A DNA stretch of 64,000 nucleotides, from positions 67,669-131,668 of the forward strand of contig JAKLHK010000004.1 in assembly GCA_022710185.1 (NCBI GenBank). Reading direction: 5' to 3'. A model generated the notes under the pieces. The model did no database searches. It saw only the letters and a program-made list of their open reading frames with translations, and had not been told where the DNA came from. The DNA is from Bacteroidota bacterium (GTDB lineage Bacteria > Bacteroidota > Bacteroidia > Bacteroidales > JAGNHN01). Each line of letters begins with the position of its first letter. Within the stretch, counting starts at the first letter, position 1. Of this stretch, positions 35,115 through 44,490 are shown piece by piece. The position numbers were made by a program, and so were the translations under genes.

Positions 35115-35360
35115 TCACTTACCTCCCTTCCGGCTCTCCCACCAACGCATCGAAAGTCCGAAACACAGTCCTGCGACGGTCCAGATGGGGATCCCGATAT
35201 AAAATGTTTTGAGGCTGATGGCTGCATCCCCTGTGAGGGGACCGATGATAATCTCGACAAGCACAAAGGTGACCAAGCCCCAAATAAGGCCAGTCCACAG
35301 CCAGCGCACTTTGTCGACGGATGGAACATTGCGATTCTTCATTATACCGGCTTCATTCAA
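35115..35360 (-). CDS. Small two-helix membrane protein
   Basis: An 81-residue protein with two predicted transmembrane helices (WLWTGLIWGLVTFVLVEIII and FYIGIPIWTVAGLCFGLSM) joined by a short loop, and a basic tail (WWESRKGGK). There is no known family match that I recognise. An alternative start at 35342 (MKNRNVP) would drop six residues. A near-consensus -7 box (TACCTTTA, 35378-35371) lies about 10 bp upstream. Confidence 0.65.
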   Translation of the reverse strand: MNEAGIMKNRNVPSVDKVRWLWTGLIWGLVTFVLVEIIIGPLTGDAAISLKTFYIGIPIWTVAGLCFGLSMRWWESRKGGK

Positions 35361-35379
35361 GGAGTATGGCTAAAGGTAA

Positions 35380-35500
35380 GACGATTAGCAGATTATTCGA
35401 TTACCCGATTATTCGATTAATGATTAATCGATTGATATTGTTTTATTTGTAATTCCTTGTTCCTTGTTTCTTGTTCCTTGTTCGATATTCGATATTCGCT
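35380..35500. repeat. AT-rich phrase repeats left of the fused-oxidoreductase gene
   Basis: Short words recur in tandem: GATTATTCGATT twice, ATTAATCGATT, then a run of TTCCTTGTT-type units followed by GATATTC twice. They end about 65 bp before the next gene. They do not encode protein. Confidence 0.65.
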
Positions 35501-35564
35501 CCCCGTCCCCCCGCTTCACCCCCCTTTTCGTACATTTACCCTTGGAACGAACAACCCGCCTACT

Positions 35565-37766
35565 ATGCAGCAGCTCTCCCACCGACTGAAAGACGGAAAG
35601 ATGGAAGTCGCCGAGGTAGCGATGCCTGTGCCTGCCCGCGGGCAGGTGCTGGTGCGCAACCATTTCTCGGTGATCAGCGCAGGCACCGAGGGGCGCACGG
35701 CTTCGGATGCGCGCAAGGGCTATGTGGCCAAGGCCCTCGCCCGTCAGGATGAGCTGAAGAAGGTGATCCGCCTGGCACGGCAGCAGGGATGGAAAAGCAC
35801 CCTGGGCATGGTGATGCGCCGCCTGGAAGCGCCCTCTCCACTCGGATACAGCTGCGCTGGAGAGGTGATCGCTGTGGGGGAAGGCATTACATCCCTGCGT
35901 CCCGGCGACCGGGTGGCCTGCGGGGGCAATACCGCCAACCACGCCGAGGCGGTGACCGTACCCGAACTGCTGTGCGCCAGGATTCCTGAAGGGGTATCTT
36001 CAGCCGACGCTGCCTTCACCACCCTGGGCGCCATCGCCCTGCAGGGCATACGCCAGGCCGGGATACAGGCAGGGGAAAATGTGGCCGTTATTGGGCTGGG
36101 ACTCCTCGGCCTGCTGAGCGTTCAGCTGCTGCGGGCCTCCGGGATACGGGTGATCGCCATCGATCTGCAGGAAGAACTTGCACAGAAAGCCCTGGAATGC
36201 GGGGCCGGACTTGCCCTGTCCCGCCAGGCCGAAGGACTGGAGGCTTCCATAGCGCATTTCACCGGGGGTTTGGGCGCCGATGCCGTGCTGATCACGGCCT
36301 CCACCGACTCCAACGACCCCGTGGAACTCGCCGGGATCCTCGCCAGGCATAAAGGCCGGGTAGTGGTGGTAGGCAACGTGCCTACAGGGTTCAGCCGCAA
36401 GGAATACTACCGCAAGGAACTTGAACTGCGGATGTCGATGTCGTATGGCCCCGGCCGTTACGATCCTACCTACGAGGAGCACGGGATCGACTATCCCGCC
36501 GGGTACGTGCGCTGGACCGAAAACCGTAATATGCAGGCCTTCCTGGACTTTGTGGCCGATGGTAAAGTGAAGCCGGGCCTTCTGGCCGGGGAACGTTTTC
36601 CCCTGGAGCAAGCCCCTGAAGCCTTCGATCGTCTGCTGGGCTCCCGCTCAACCGCCGGGGCACTGCTGATCAGTTATGATACGGAGCGCCAGCTTACCAC
36701 GCGGATCCAGCGCAGCCCCCAAAGCCCACTCCCCGGCCAGCCCGGGATCTCCGTGATCGGAGCGGGCGCCTATGCCGGGAATATGATGCTCCCCATCCTC
36801 AAGTCATCCGGCAAGCTCCGCGGCATCGCCTCGGGCAAGGGCCTGAGCTCCAAGGCGGCGATGGACAAGTTCGGCTTTGCCTATGCCACCGGCGATGCCG
36901 AAGAGATCTTTACCGACAGGGAAACCCGGACGGTCTTTATCCTCACACGCCACGACAGCCATGCCAGCCTGGCCATCCGGGCGATGAATGCCCGAAAACA
37001 CGCATTCGTGGAAAAGCCCCTGGCGATTACGTTGGAAGATCTGAAACAGGTTGAAACGGCCTGGAAGTCGGCCCCGGCAGGCATCCGGCTGGGGACAGGC
37101 TTCAACCGGAGGTTTGCCCCGGCAGTGGTGGATATCCTGGGGCGCCTGCCCCGGCAGCTACCCAGGGCCATCCATATCCGGGTTAACGCCGGCAAGCTGC
37201 CTCCCGGGCACTGGGCCGCCGACCCGCTCACCGGAGGAGGCCGCATTCTCGGGGAGATGTGCCATTTTATTGACCTGGCGCGCTGTATAGCCTCCAGCCC
37301 GGCCCTTGGGGTGTCGGCCGGCGGACTGCGGCAAGCCGGAGGGGAAGAGGATACGCTTAGTGCTGTGGTCACTTATGCCGACGGCAGCATGGCCTCCATC
37401 TCCTATTTCTCCAATGGAAATGTCAATATCCCCAAGGAAGAGATCGAAGTGTTCTGTGGAGGGACGGTAGCCCGCATCCACGATTTCCGGCGCTGGGAGG
37501 TGCTCAGCGGGAACGGGAAACATCATAGCGGCAGCAGCGGCAAGGCCGACAAGGGGCACCAGGCCCTGGTCGGCGCCTTCCTGAAGAGTATTGACCAAGG
37601 CACCGAGCCGCCCATCCCGGAGGAAGAAATCTTTGAGACGATGCGGACCACCTTTGCCGTCCAGCGCGCCCTCCGTGAGGCGAGGACCGTCTTTCTGACG
37701 GAACTTCTGCAGGAGGACATCGGTACCTATACTGAAAAACCGGAGCCTGAAAGCCCGGCGCACTGA
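35565..37766 (+). CDS. Fused zinc-type alcohol dehydrogenase and Gfo/Idh/MocA oxidoreductase
   Basis: A 733-residue two-enzyme fusion. Residues about 1-360 are a medium-chain dehydrogenase with GroES-like region and Rossmann motif GLGLLG (about 187-192). Residues about 378-720 are a Gfo/Idh/MocA-type domain with GAGAYAG and the Lys in FVEKPLAI that acts in sugar dehydrogenases. NCBI-style annotation calls this a bi-domain oxidoreductase, found in polysaccharide clusters. Substrate is likely a sugar or uronate, unproven. Start 35565 was chosen over the in-frame 35457 because the latter translates repeat DNA. It lies 3 bp before the toroid gene. Confidence 0.85.
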   Translation: MQQLSHRLKDGKMEVAEVAMPVPARGQVLVRNHFSVISAGTEGRTASDARKGYVAKALARQDELKKVIRLARQQGWKSTLGMVMRRLEAPSPLGYSCAGEVIAVGEGITSLRPGDRVACGGNTANHAEAVTVPELLCARIPEGVSSADAAFTTLGAIALQGIRQAGIQAGENVAVIGLGLLGLLSVQLLRASGIRVIAIDLQEELAQKALECGAGLALSRQAEGLEASIAHFTGGLGADAVLITASTDSNDPVELAGILARHKGRVVVVGNVPTGFSRKEYYRKELELRMSMSYGPGRYDPTYEEHGIDYPAGYVRWTENRNMQAFLDFVADGKVKPGLLAGERFPLEQAPEAFDRLLGSRSTAGALLISYDTERQLTTRIQRSPQSPLPGQPGISVIGAGAYAGNMMLPILKSSGKLRGIASGKGLSSKAAMDKFGFAYATGDAEEIFTDRETRTVFILTRHDSHASLAIRAMNARKHAFVEKPLAITLEDLKQVETAWKSAPAGIRLGTGFNRRFAPAVVDILGRLPRQLPRAIHIRVNAGKLPPGHWAADPLTGGGRILGEMCHFIDLARCIASSPALGVSAGGLRQAGGEEDTLSAVVTYADGSMASISYFSNGNVNIPKEEIEVFCGGTVARIHDFRRWEVLSGNGKHHSGSSGKADKGHQALVGAFLKSIDQGTEPPIPEEEIFETMRTTFAVQRALREARTVFLTELLQEDIGTYTEKPEPESPAH

Positions 37767-37769
37767 GGT

Positions 37770-38966
37770 ATGCAGGAGTCAGGGACAGGACCATATCCGG
37801 ACCTAATCAGCGAAGCCTCCCGCAAAGCCTGGCGCTGGGCTGTGGAGCACGATTTCAGCGGCAGTGACCCCTACGACGCCCTGCTCTCCCCCTTTCCTTT
37901 CCGTTTGTTCGGCAAATGGGGAGAGGTAGCCGCCATCCAGCTCTTCAAGCGTTCCCCGTTTAACCTGAGACCCCTTTTTGCAGTGCCCACAGGTCATAAC
38001 CCCAAGGCCCTGGGGCTTTTCCTGGAAACGGCGAGCAGGCTTCAAAGAGGTGGCGACCCGGATGCGGCAATGCAGGCTTCACGCCTGTTCTCGCTGATCA
38101 CTGAAAAACAAAGCCAGGGTTTCTCCGGCGCCTGCTGGGGATATCACTTTCCCTGGTCGGGGCCCGCAAAGCGCCTGCCTCCGGGCTATCCTTCCACGGT
38201 GGTGACGGCGATGGTGGGGAGAGGATTGCAGGCCTGGTATGAAGTAAGTCAGGATGATAGGGTGAAAGCAGTCCTCGCGCAGGTGCCTGCCTTCCTGATG
38301 AACGACATAGCCCATACCGACGATGCGACTGGCCTTTGCTTCTCTTACACCCCCGCCGCCCGCGACCTCTGTTACAACGCCAGCCTTTTCGCGGCGGAGA
38401 CCCTGGCGCGTTGCGATGCCGTGGCCGGGGAAGAGGAATTGCGTGGGCCCGTGACCCGGGCGGTGGAGTTTGTCCTCTCCCGTCAGAAACCCGACGGCGG
38501 CTGGTTGTACAGCGAGGATCCGCAAAGTGGACGGGAACGGGTGCAGATCGACTTCCATCAGGGATTCATCCTGGATTCCCTTTTTCATATCCGTCGCTTA
38601 TACCGCCTGAACGATCCTGCCCTGGATGAGGCCATGTGGAAGGGCGCTGATTTTTACCTCCGCAAGCAGTTTACGCCCGAAGGCCGCAGCCTCCGTCGCC
38701 TGCCCCGGCAGTGGCCCGCCGACATCCACGCCCAGGCGCAGGGCATAATCACCTTCAGCCTGCTGCGGGAGCTGGACCCCCGCTTCCTGCCATTTGCAGA
38801 AACCCTTGCCCTGTGGACCATACGGAACATGATGTCGGAGGACGGCGCTTTCCACTACCAGAAATATCCCTTCTTCAGTATAAAAACACCTTTTATGCGC
38901 TGGGGGCAGGCGTGGATGGTGAATGCACTGACCTGCCTTTCGGCAGGGGAGAGATCCGATATCTGA
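37770..38966 (+). CDS. Alpha/alpha-toroid protein of unknown activity, glycan-lyase-like fold
   Basis: A 398-residue cytoplasmic protein with no signal peptide. Repeated helix pairs with Q-x-x-x-G-x-W and YNASLFAAE motifs (SRQKPDGGWLYSED, QIDFHQGFILDSL, HAQAQGIITF) suggest an (alpha/alpha)6 toroid such as those in glycoside hydrolases, epimerases or polysaccharide lyases. Relatives are often mislabelled aminolevulinate dehydratase. It is translated right after the fused oxidoreductase, so the two probably act on one glycan or sugar nucleotide in the same pathway. The activity is not known. Confidence 0.7.
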   Translation: MQESGTGPYPDLISEASRKAWRWAVEHDFSGSDPYDALLSPFPFRLFGKWGEVAAIQLFKRSPFNLRPLFAVPTGHNPKALGLFLETASRLQRGGDPDAAMQASRLFSLITEKQSQGFSGACWGYHFPWSGPAKRLPPGYPSTVVTAMVGRGLQAWYEVSQDDRVKAVLAQVPAFLMNDIAHTDDATGLCFSYTPAARDLCYNASLFAAETLARCDAVAGEEELRGPVTRAVEFVLSRQKPDGGWLYSEDPQSGRERVQIDFHQGFILDSLFHIRRLYRLNDPALDEAMWKGADFYLRKQFTPEGRSLRRLPRQWPADIHAQAQGIITFSLLRELDPRFLPFAETLALWTIRNMMSEDGAFHYQKYPFFSIKTPFMRWGQAWMVNALTCLSAGERSDI

Positions 38967-39000
38967 AATCTGATATCTGATATCTGATTGTTGATATTGG
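38957..39000. repeat. Tandem ATCTGAT repeats right of the toroid gene
   Basis: GATATCTGA-type words repeat four times from 38957, partly inside the last codons of the toroid gene, and GTTGATATTGG follows. Similar phrase repeats sit left of the fused oxidoreductase, so they flank the pair. Confidence 0.6.
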
Positions 39001-39118
39001 AAGTACTGAAAATCATTCCCTTGCGAATAGGTGTTAATGTAATGGAAAGCATAGAGCGGGAAAGCGAACCCTGTCTTACACAAAGCGCCACCAAGGTTTA
39101 CAGAGATCCCCGGAGAAA

Positions 39119-40735
39119 TTAGTCTGAAGCTGAAAATCCTTCTCCGTGCTCCTCTGTGCGTGCTCCGTGATTTTTGTGTAACACGGATGTTTTTACCGCT
39201 GATTGATTCAGGTTCTCACGGATTAGCCACAGCGCTATACTTGTTACAGCAAGATACCGCAGCCACTCCACCGGATACGTCAGGCGCTCCAGGGGGTATA
39301 CCACCATTGTTACCATCGCCAGGTAGATGAACCAGGACAGGCTGAGGGCAACCATCAGCGATAATATGGCATCACGATTGCCGCGGAACACTATCAGAAA
39401 GAGTCCGTACAGCCCAGCGAGCAAGGTGAGCAAGGTCCATACCAGGCCATGATTGAAGAAGAGCAGGGCATCCAGCCAGCCCTGGAAAGTATACCAGGCC
39501 CGGATGAAGCGGGGAGTGGAAAAGGAGTGTTCAGGAACCTGGTGAAGGTCGATTGCCAGGCGATCCAACAGGAAGCGGTTGTGCCCGGGCGCGGGATCCA
39601 GCATCCAGCGCAGGTCGGTATCGCTGAGCGCAAGATACCTTGCCTTCATCGCATCCGGGAAGTCGGGGGACCAATTGCATCGGCTGCGGATGGCACTGAG
39701 GGTGAAACTCATCCCCCAGTAGCGGAGGAAGAGTCCGGGATGTTCGAGCATCGCATCCCTGGCCACACGGGCCAGTTCAGGAAAAACGCAGGAAAGCCGG
39801 GGCGTCGGGCATTCCCCGTCCGGCTTTTTCGATTCGAGCGTGCGCTGGATAAGCGGCCACATCTTCTCGTACTCTTCGGTATAGATGGCCATCACCACAC
39901 GGGGGTCGACCGCATGCTCAAGGCGGACAAGGCGTTCCGGCGCAAGGGATTCCTGGTATTCCCGCAGGCCTTCGTTGAGCGCATCCGGGTAATCCGGATG
40001 GGCTTGAGCATAGGTGAGGGTCGCACCGAAGCGGTTGACCGCAGGAGTGCCCGCCATCCCGAAGCGACCGCTGAGACGGTAGTTGTAGGCGGACAACGAT
40101 AGTATCAGGACCAGCACCAGGGCAGCTCCGCCGAGGAGGTGAGGTCCCGGGTACCCCTTCCTCCATTGCCAAAACCCCCATATCAGCAGCACAGGAAGAA
40201 AGGCTATGGCGGCCGGGCGCAGCATCAGGGTGAAGGTGTACAGCGTGGCAAGGAGGAGGGCATTCCCTGCTGTCCTTTGCCGGATACCTTTCAGTAACAT
40301 TGCCGTCAGGGCCATCAGCGCCGCCGAAAAAGGTGCATCGCTGAGTACGCTGGTTTCGTGGATTAGCTGCTGCCTGCTGATCAGGAACAGGGACATGGCC
40401 AGGGCAGCGAACACCACCTTCTTTCCCAGAAGATAACGCAGTTCATAAACCAGGAACACCGCCGCGCCCAGCGCCAGGAGGGAGTGCATCAGCACCACTC
40501 CCCAAAGGCCTTTCCCCAGGGCCAGGGGAAGGAGCAGCAGGAGCGGATAGCCCGGGTTGCGAAAGTCGAAGAGTGGCCACTCCCCGTTCAGCATGGCATA
40601 GGCCGCCTCCACATATCCGGTGGTGTCGCTGGTGATGCCCACCACCGGCAGGAAGGCATACCAGGGAAAGCGGGCCAGCAGGAAGGGAAGCCCTAGGATG
40701 AGGCTGCTGATCAGCAGATCGCGTTGGCGGAGCAT
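39119..40735 (-). CDS. Polytopic membrane glycosyltransferase-like protein (GT39/GT-C type)
   Basis: A 538-residue protein with about ten transmembrane helices. The first periplasmic loop has SDTTGYVEAAYAM, followed by FDFRNPGYPLLL, matching the D-x-x-x-Y pattern of GT-C enzymes that use lipid-linked sugars. A long periplasmic loop lies at about 255-400. The last 36 residues (after WLIRENLNQSA) look like translated repeat sequence rather than protein. It resembles the protein at 59760-60962 in general layout. Substrate is unknown. Confidence 0.7.
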   Translation of the reverse strand: MLRQRDLLISSLILGLPFLLARFPWYAFLPVVGITSDTTGYVEAAYAMLNGEWPLFDFRNPGYPLLLLLPLALGKGLWGVVLMHSLLALGAAVFLVYELRYLLGKKVVFAALAMSLFLISRQQLIHETSVLSDAPFSAALMALTAMLLKGIRQRTAGNALLLATLYTFTLMLRPAAIAFLPVLLIWGFWQWRKGYPGPHLLGGAALVLVLILSLSAYNYRLSGRFGMAGTPAVNRFGATLTYAQAHPDYPDALNEGLREYQESLAPERLVRLEHAVDPRVVMAIYTEEYEKMWPLIQRTLESKKPDGECPTPRLSCVFPELARVARDAMLEHPGLFLRYWGMSFTLSAIRSRCNWSPDFPDAMKARYLALSDTDLRWMLDPAPGHNRFLLDRLAIDLHQVPEHSFSTPRFIRAWYTFQGWLDALLFFNHGLVWTLLTLLAGLYGLFLIVFRGNRDAILSLMVALSLSWFIYLAMVTMVVYPLERLTYPVEWLRYLAVTSIALWLIRENLNQSAVKTSVLHKNHGARTEEHGEGFSASD

Positions 40736-40832
40736 GCCGAAATGTACGTAAATATCCGGCGGGGGTATCCCTCAGGTGCACATCTACCCTGGCCGGATAT
40801 GTGCTATCTTTACTTCATAATAGTCTACCATC

Positions 40833-41315
40833 ATGAGCGAAACACTGCAGGAAACCGGCTGCTGCCCCCGTTTCGATCCCGCCCCCTGGACCGACCAGCT
40901 GCTGGAATGGGACAGCAAGCCTTTTGTAAAAGCCAGGGTAAGTACCCTGTTCTACATGCCCCTAAACTTTGGACGGGAGATCACACGGTTGATGAAGGAG
41001 ACGGAGGCGAACCAGGCGGCCAGTCCTGACTACATTTGTCTTTCCGATCATACCTCGCGTTGGAGCATGGACATCTATCTTGGGGTGAACAAACCCGTGC
41101 CTTCCTTAAGCAATACGGTGCTCAGCGGGAAATTCTTCAGCAGGGTATATGAGGGCCCGTTCCGTGACACCGGGAAATGGATGAAGGACTTTCAGGAAGA
41201 ATGTGGGCGGCGTGGCCACACGCTGAAGAAGGCCTATATGTGGTACACCACCTGCCCCAAATGCGCCAAAGCCTATGGCAAGAACTACGTGGTGGTGATC
41301 GGAAGCCTGGCCTGA
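40833..41315 (+). CDS. Conserved Bacteroidota protein of the 'hydrolase' family, unknown function
   Basis: A 160-residue cytoplasmic protein with the recognisable family pattern CCPRFDP near the start, FYMPLNFG in the middle, and a C-terminal TTCPKCAKAYGKNYVV. The Cys pairs (CCP, CPKC) suggest metal or redox function but no activity is known; databases label such proteins loosely as hydrolases. A near -7 box (TATCTTTA, 40805-40812) precedes it. It is a single-gene unit. Confidence 0.75.
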   Translation: MSETLQETGCCPRFDPAPWTDQLLEWDSKPFVKARVSTLFYMPLNFGREITRLMKETEANQAASPDYICLSDHTSRWSMDIYLGVNKPVPSLSNTVLSGKFFSRVYEGPFRDTGKWMKDFQEECGRRGHTLKKAYMWYTTCPKCAKAYGKNYVVVIGSLA

Positions 41316-41403
41316 GGCTCTCCCGGAAGGGGATTGCCAGGGCCTTCACCGTTTCGCCGCAATTGTTCAACTTTGCAGGGGTCCAGACAAGGATCTCTTC
41401 TTC

Positions 41404-43062
41404 ATGACAACATCTAAAGAATTCACGCCCAAGCTGTTCACCATACTCCGTGAAGGCATTACGCGTCAGCAGCTTACCCGCGACGTGGTGGCCGGCCTGG
41501 TCGTTGGCATCGTAGCCCTTCCCCTGGCGATTGCCTTTGCCATCGCCTCAGGGGTTTCGCCCGAGAAGGGGCTCATTACGGCTGTGGTCGCGGGTTTCAT
41601 CATTTCGGCCTTCGGGGGTAGCCGGGTGCAGATTGGCGGGCCCACGGGGGCTTTCATTGTGATCGTGTATGGCATAGTGCAGGAGTTCGGGACCGGAGGG
41701 CTGGTCATCGCCACCTTCATGGCTGGATTCCTGCTCATCGGTATGGGGTTGGTAAAGATGGGCAACCTGCTGAAGTTCATTCCCTACCCCCTCATCATCG
41801 GGTTTACGAGCGGCATTGCCCTGATTATTTTCTCTTCGCAGGTGAAGGATGTGCTGGGGCTGGAGATGGGGGAAGTCCCGGCGGATTTCATCAGCAAGTG
41901 GGTCGCCTATTTCCATCATTTACAGGGCATCAATCCCTGGGCCCTCGCCATTGCCCTGTTCACCATGGCGCTCACCGCCTGGTTCCATAAGATCACTCCC
42001 CGCGTGCCGGGGTCTATCGTCGCCATCCTGCTCTCTACTCTGGCGGTGGTCTATTTCGATCTTCCTGTGGAGACCATAGAGACGCGTTTCGGGGAGATCT
42101 CCGGTACGTTCAGCCTTCCGGTAATCCCTGCCATGAGCTGGGAAACCTTCAAGTCGCTGCTGCAACCTGCCTTTGCCATCGCCTTGCTGGGGAGCATAGA
42201 ATCTTTGTTATCGGCAGTTGTGGCCGACGGTATGACCGGAAGCCGTCACCGTTCCAATATGGAGCTCATCGCCCAGGGCGGGGCCAATGTATTCTCGGCC
42301 ATGTTCGGCGGGATCCCGGCCACCGGGGCCATCGCCCGCACGGCTACCAATATCCGCAATGGAGGCCGTACCCCCGTTGCGGGCCTGGTGCATGCCGCAG
42401 TGCTGCTGCTTATCATGCTCTTCCTCGCCCCTTACGCCCGCCTCATCCCCTTCGCCGCCCTGGCAGGCATCCTGGTGGTCATCAGTTACCGCATGGGGGA
42501 ATGGGGCCAGTTCTACCGTATGCTGCGCAGCACCCGCCTCGATGTCATCATCCTGCTCAACACCTTCCTGCTTACGGTCATTTTCGACCTGGTTATCGCC
42601 ATTGAGGTCGGCATCGTATTGTCCAGCTTCCTGTTCATGAAGCGCATGGCCGAGGTGACGCAGGTCCGAACCCTGGGACAGGAAAGTGATGGAGACGGGC
42701 AGCTGTTCGAGGAGGAACTGAAGGACATCCCCAAAGGGGTGGTGATCTATGAGGTGAACGGCCCTCTCTTCTTCGGTGCGGCGCGCCAGTTCCAGGACAC
42801 CTTGCTGAACATCCATGAACACCCCCACATCCTGATCCTGCGCATGCGCAACGTTCAATATGTGGATGCTACCGGGGTATACCGCCTGGGCGAAATGCTC
42901 GACCACTTCCGGCGCCGCAACACCCAGGTCATTCTTTCGGGGGTGAATGCCGAGGTCAGGTCCACCCTGGAACGGGCCGGGTTGTATGCCTTCATTCCCC
43001 ATGCCAATGTGCTTCCCAACATCGCCGAGTCGCTGGCAAGGGCGCGTACCCTGTTGAGATGA
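41404..43062 (+). CDS. SulP-family inorganic anion transporter with STAS domain
   Basis: A 552-residue transporter. About 10-14 transmembrane helices with the signature region AIAFAIASGVSPEKGLITAV and GPTGAFIVIVYG, then a C-terminal STAS domain (about 430-552; IYEVNGPLFFGAARQFQD, LRMRNVQYVDATG). SulP proteins move sulfate, bicarbonate or similar anions, usually with protons or sodium. Sulfate is suggested by cysDN and cysC lying 4-7 kb downstream, but bicarbonate cannot be excluded. It precedes the DsrE gene by about 50 bp. Confidence 0.93.
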   Translation: MTTSKEFTPKLFTILREGITRQQLTRDVVAGLVVGIVALPLAIAFAIASGVSPEKGLITAVVAGFIISAFGGSRVQIGGPTGAFIVIVYGIVQEFGTGGLVIATFMAGFLLIGMGLVKMGNLLKFIPYPLIIGFTSGIALIIFSSQVKDVLGLEMGEVPADFISKWVAYFHHLQGINPWALAIALFTMALTAWFHKITPRVPGSIVAILLSTLAVVYFDLPVETIETRFGEISGTFSLPVIPAMSWETFKSLLQPAFAIALLGSIESLLSAVVADGMTGSRHRSNMELIAQGGANVFSAMFGGIPATGAIARTATNIRNGGRTPVAGLVHAAVLLLIMLFLAPYARLIPFAALAGILVVISYRMGEWGQFYRMLRSTRLDVIILLNTFLLTVIFDLVIAIEVGIVLSSFLFMKRMAEVTQVRTLGQESDGDGQLFEEELKDIPKGVVIYEVNGPLFFGAARQFQDTLLNIHEHPHILILRMRNVQYVDATGVYRLGEMLDHFRRRNTQVILSGVNAEVRSTLERAGLYAFIPHANVLPNIAESLARARTLLR

Positions 43063-43111
43063 GGCCTGGGATTTGCTATCTTGACAACCACCTAACCAAA
43101 CCAATATCATA

Positions 43112-43471
43112 ATGCAACGAATATTGATCATCATCCACGACGCCCCTTACGGAACCGAAAAGGCATACAACGCCCTGCGCATGGCCATGACCCTGCAGAA
43201 AGAGTACGGGGAAAGTGTACAAGTGCGGATCTTCCTGCTGGGCGATGCGGTATTCTGCGGGCTGCCCAACCAGAAAACCCCCGATGGGTATTACAACATT
43301 GAGCGCATGCTGCGGTCGGTGATCCGGCGCGGGGGAGAGGTGAAGAGCTGCGGAACCTGTTCCGAAGCCCGCGGCATCCATGAGCTACCCCTGGTTGAGG
43401 GCATACAGCTGAGCAACATGAAGGAGTTCGCCGCCTGGACGGTGGGGAGCGACAAGGTGCTGAGCTTCTGA
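43112..43471 (+). CDS. DsrE/DsrF-like small sulfur-relay-type protein
   Basis: A 119-residue protein of the DsrE/YchN fold: IIIHDAPYGTEKAYNALRMA, then FLLGDAVFCGL and SCGTCSEARG with adjacent cysteines that may carry persulfide. DsrE proteins take part in sulfur transfer in some bacteria; others have no known role. It follows the SulP transporter closely in the same direction, which may mean a connection to sulfur metabolism. Confidence 0.85.
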   Translation: MQRILIIIHDAPYGTEKAYNALRMAMTLQKEYGESVQVRIFLLGDAVFCGLPNQKTPDGYYNIERMLRSVIRRGGEVKSCGTCSEARGIHELPLVEGIQLSNMKEFAAWTVGSDKVLSF

Positions 43472-43563
43472 TTGCGGGGGGAATGGTCTTTTTCGACCAC
43501 CAGGAGAAGCATCGTGTGATGGACTTGGTTGATCCCTGGAGATTTGATTGACAGAAATTTTAT

Positions 43564-44490
43564 ATGAAATACTACATCGGTAATACAGACCTTGAATGGT
43601 ATAGGTACTTAAAAAGTATTCACCCGGAAGATATCAACTTTTGGCAACCCGGAGGGCTGACACACTTTCGGGCCATTGATGCTGGATCCCCATTTCTATT
43701 CAAGCTAAAGAGTCCAATCAGTAAGGTCGCTGGAATCGGCTTTTTTACATCATATTCGATACTGCCTATTCAATTTGCCTGGGAAGTCTTCCAGGAAAGA
43801 AATGGTGCACACGACTTGTTGTCCTTCACCTCTAAAATCAGATCATACAGAGATAAAACCAACTCCATCGATAAGAACTCCAATATTGGTTGCATTGTAT
43901 TAACAAATCCCATCTTTTTCGAGGAGAGCGATTGGATTTCATTACCTAAGGATTGGTCCAGAAACATTGTTCAGGGAAAGACCTATTCAACGGAGGAAGA
44001 AATCGGTATGCAATATTGGCAAAGAATAGAAATTCTGCTTTCAAGGTATATTACGGATCAGCCTAAGGATGAATTTTTAGAACCACACCCACTTTATGGG
44101 CAATACCTCACTAAAGTGCGAATTGGTCAAGGTGTTTTCCGCATACTTGTAACAGACGCTTATAAAAGACGTTGTGCAGTCAGCGGAGAAAGAACATTAC
44201 CAGTCCTTGAGGCAGCACATATAATACCCTATTCTTCCTCAGGCATTAATACGACTAATAATGGCTTATTACTTAGAGCGGATCTGCACAAGCTCTTCGA
44301 TTCTGGCTATATCACTGTTAATGACACATATACTATCGAAATCAGTAAACGGATCAAAGAAGAATTTGAAAATGGCCGGGACTACTACAAGTATCATGGG
44401 CAATCACTGATCTCTTTGCCTATTAAAAATTCTGACCTGCCAGACAGAGACTTTTTACGATGGCACAATGAAAATATCTTCAGGGCCTAA
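43564..44490 (+). CDS. HNH endonuclease with PUA-like N-terminal domain, AT-rich island
   Basis: A 308-residue protein with an HNH domain in its C-terminal half: AYKRRCAVSGERTLPVLEAA, then HIIPYSSSG, NNGLLLRADLHKLFDSG (His/Asn/His of the motif). The N-terminal half (NFWQPGGLTHFRA, PFLFKLKSP, IGFFTSYS) resembles PUA-superfamily modified-base readers fused to HNH in some restriction proteins. If right, it could cut modified phage DNA. Base composition is about 40% GC, well below its neighbours, so it was probably acquired recently. No methylase or other defence gene is adjacent. The HNH call is strong; the N-terminal reading is an inference. Confidence 0.8.
   Translation: MKYYIGNTDLEWYRYLKSIHPEDINFWQPGGLTHFRAIDAGSPFLFKLKSPISKVAGIGFFTSYSILPIQFAWEVFQERNGAHDLLSFTSKIRSYRDKTNSIDKNSNIGCIVLTNPIFFEESDWISLPKDWSRNIVQGKTYSTEEEIGMQYWQRIEILLSRYITDQPKDEFLEPHPLYGQYLTKVRIGQGVFRILVTDAYKRRCAVSGERTLPVLEAAHIIPYSSSGINTTNNGLLLRADLHKLFDSGYITVNDTYTIEISKRIKEEFENGRDYYKYHGQSLISLPIKNSDLPDRDFLRWHNENIFRA

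Noticed and set aside
35380..35500. Possible CRISPR array
   Set aside because: The repeated words are 7-12 bp, tandem and without unique spacers of fixed length.
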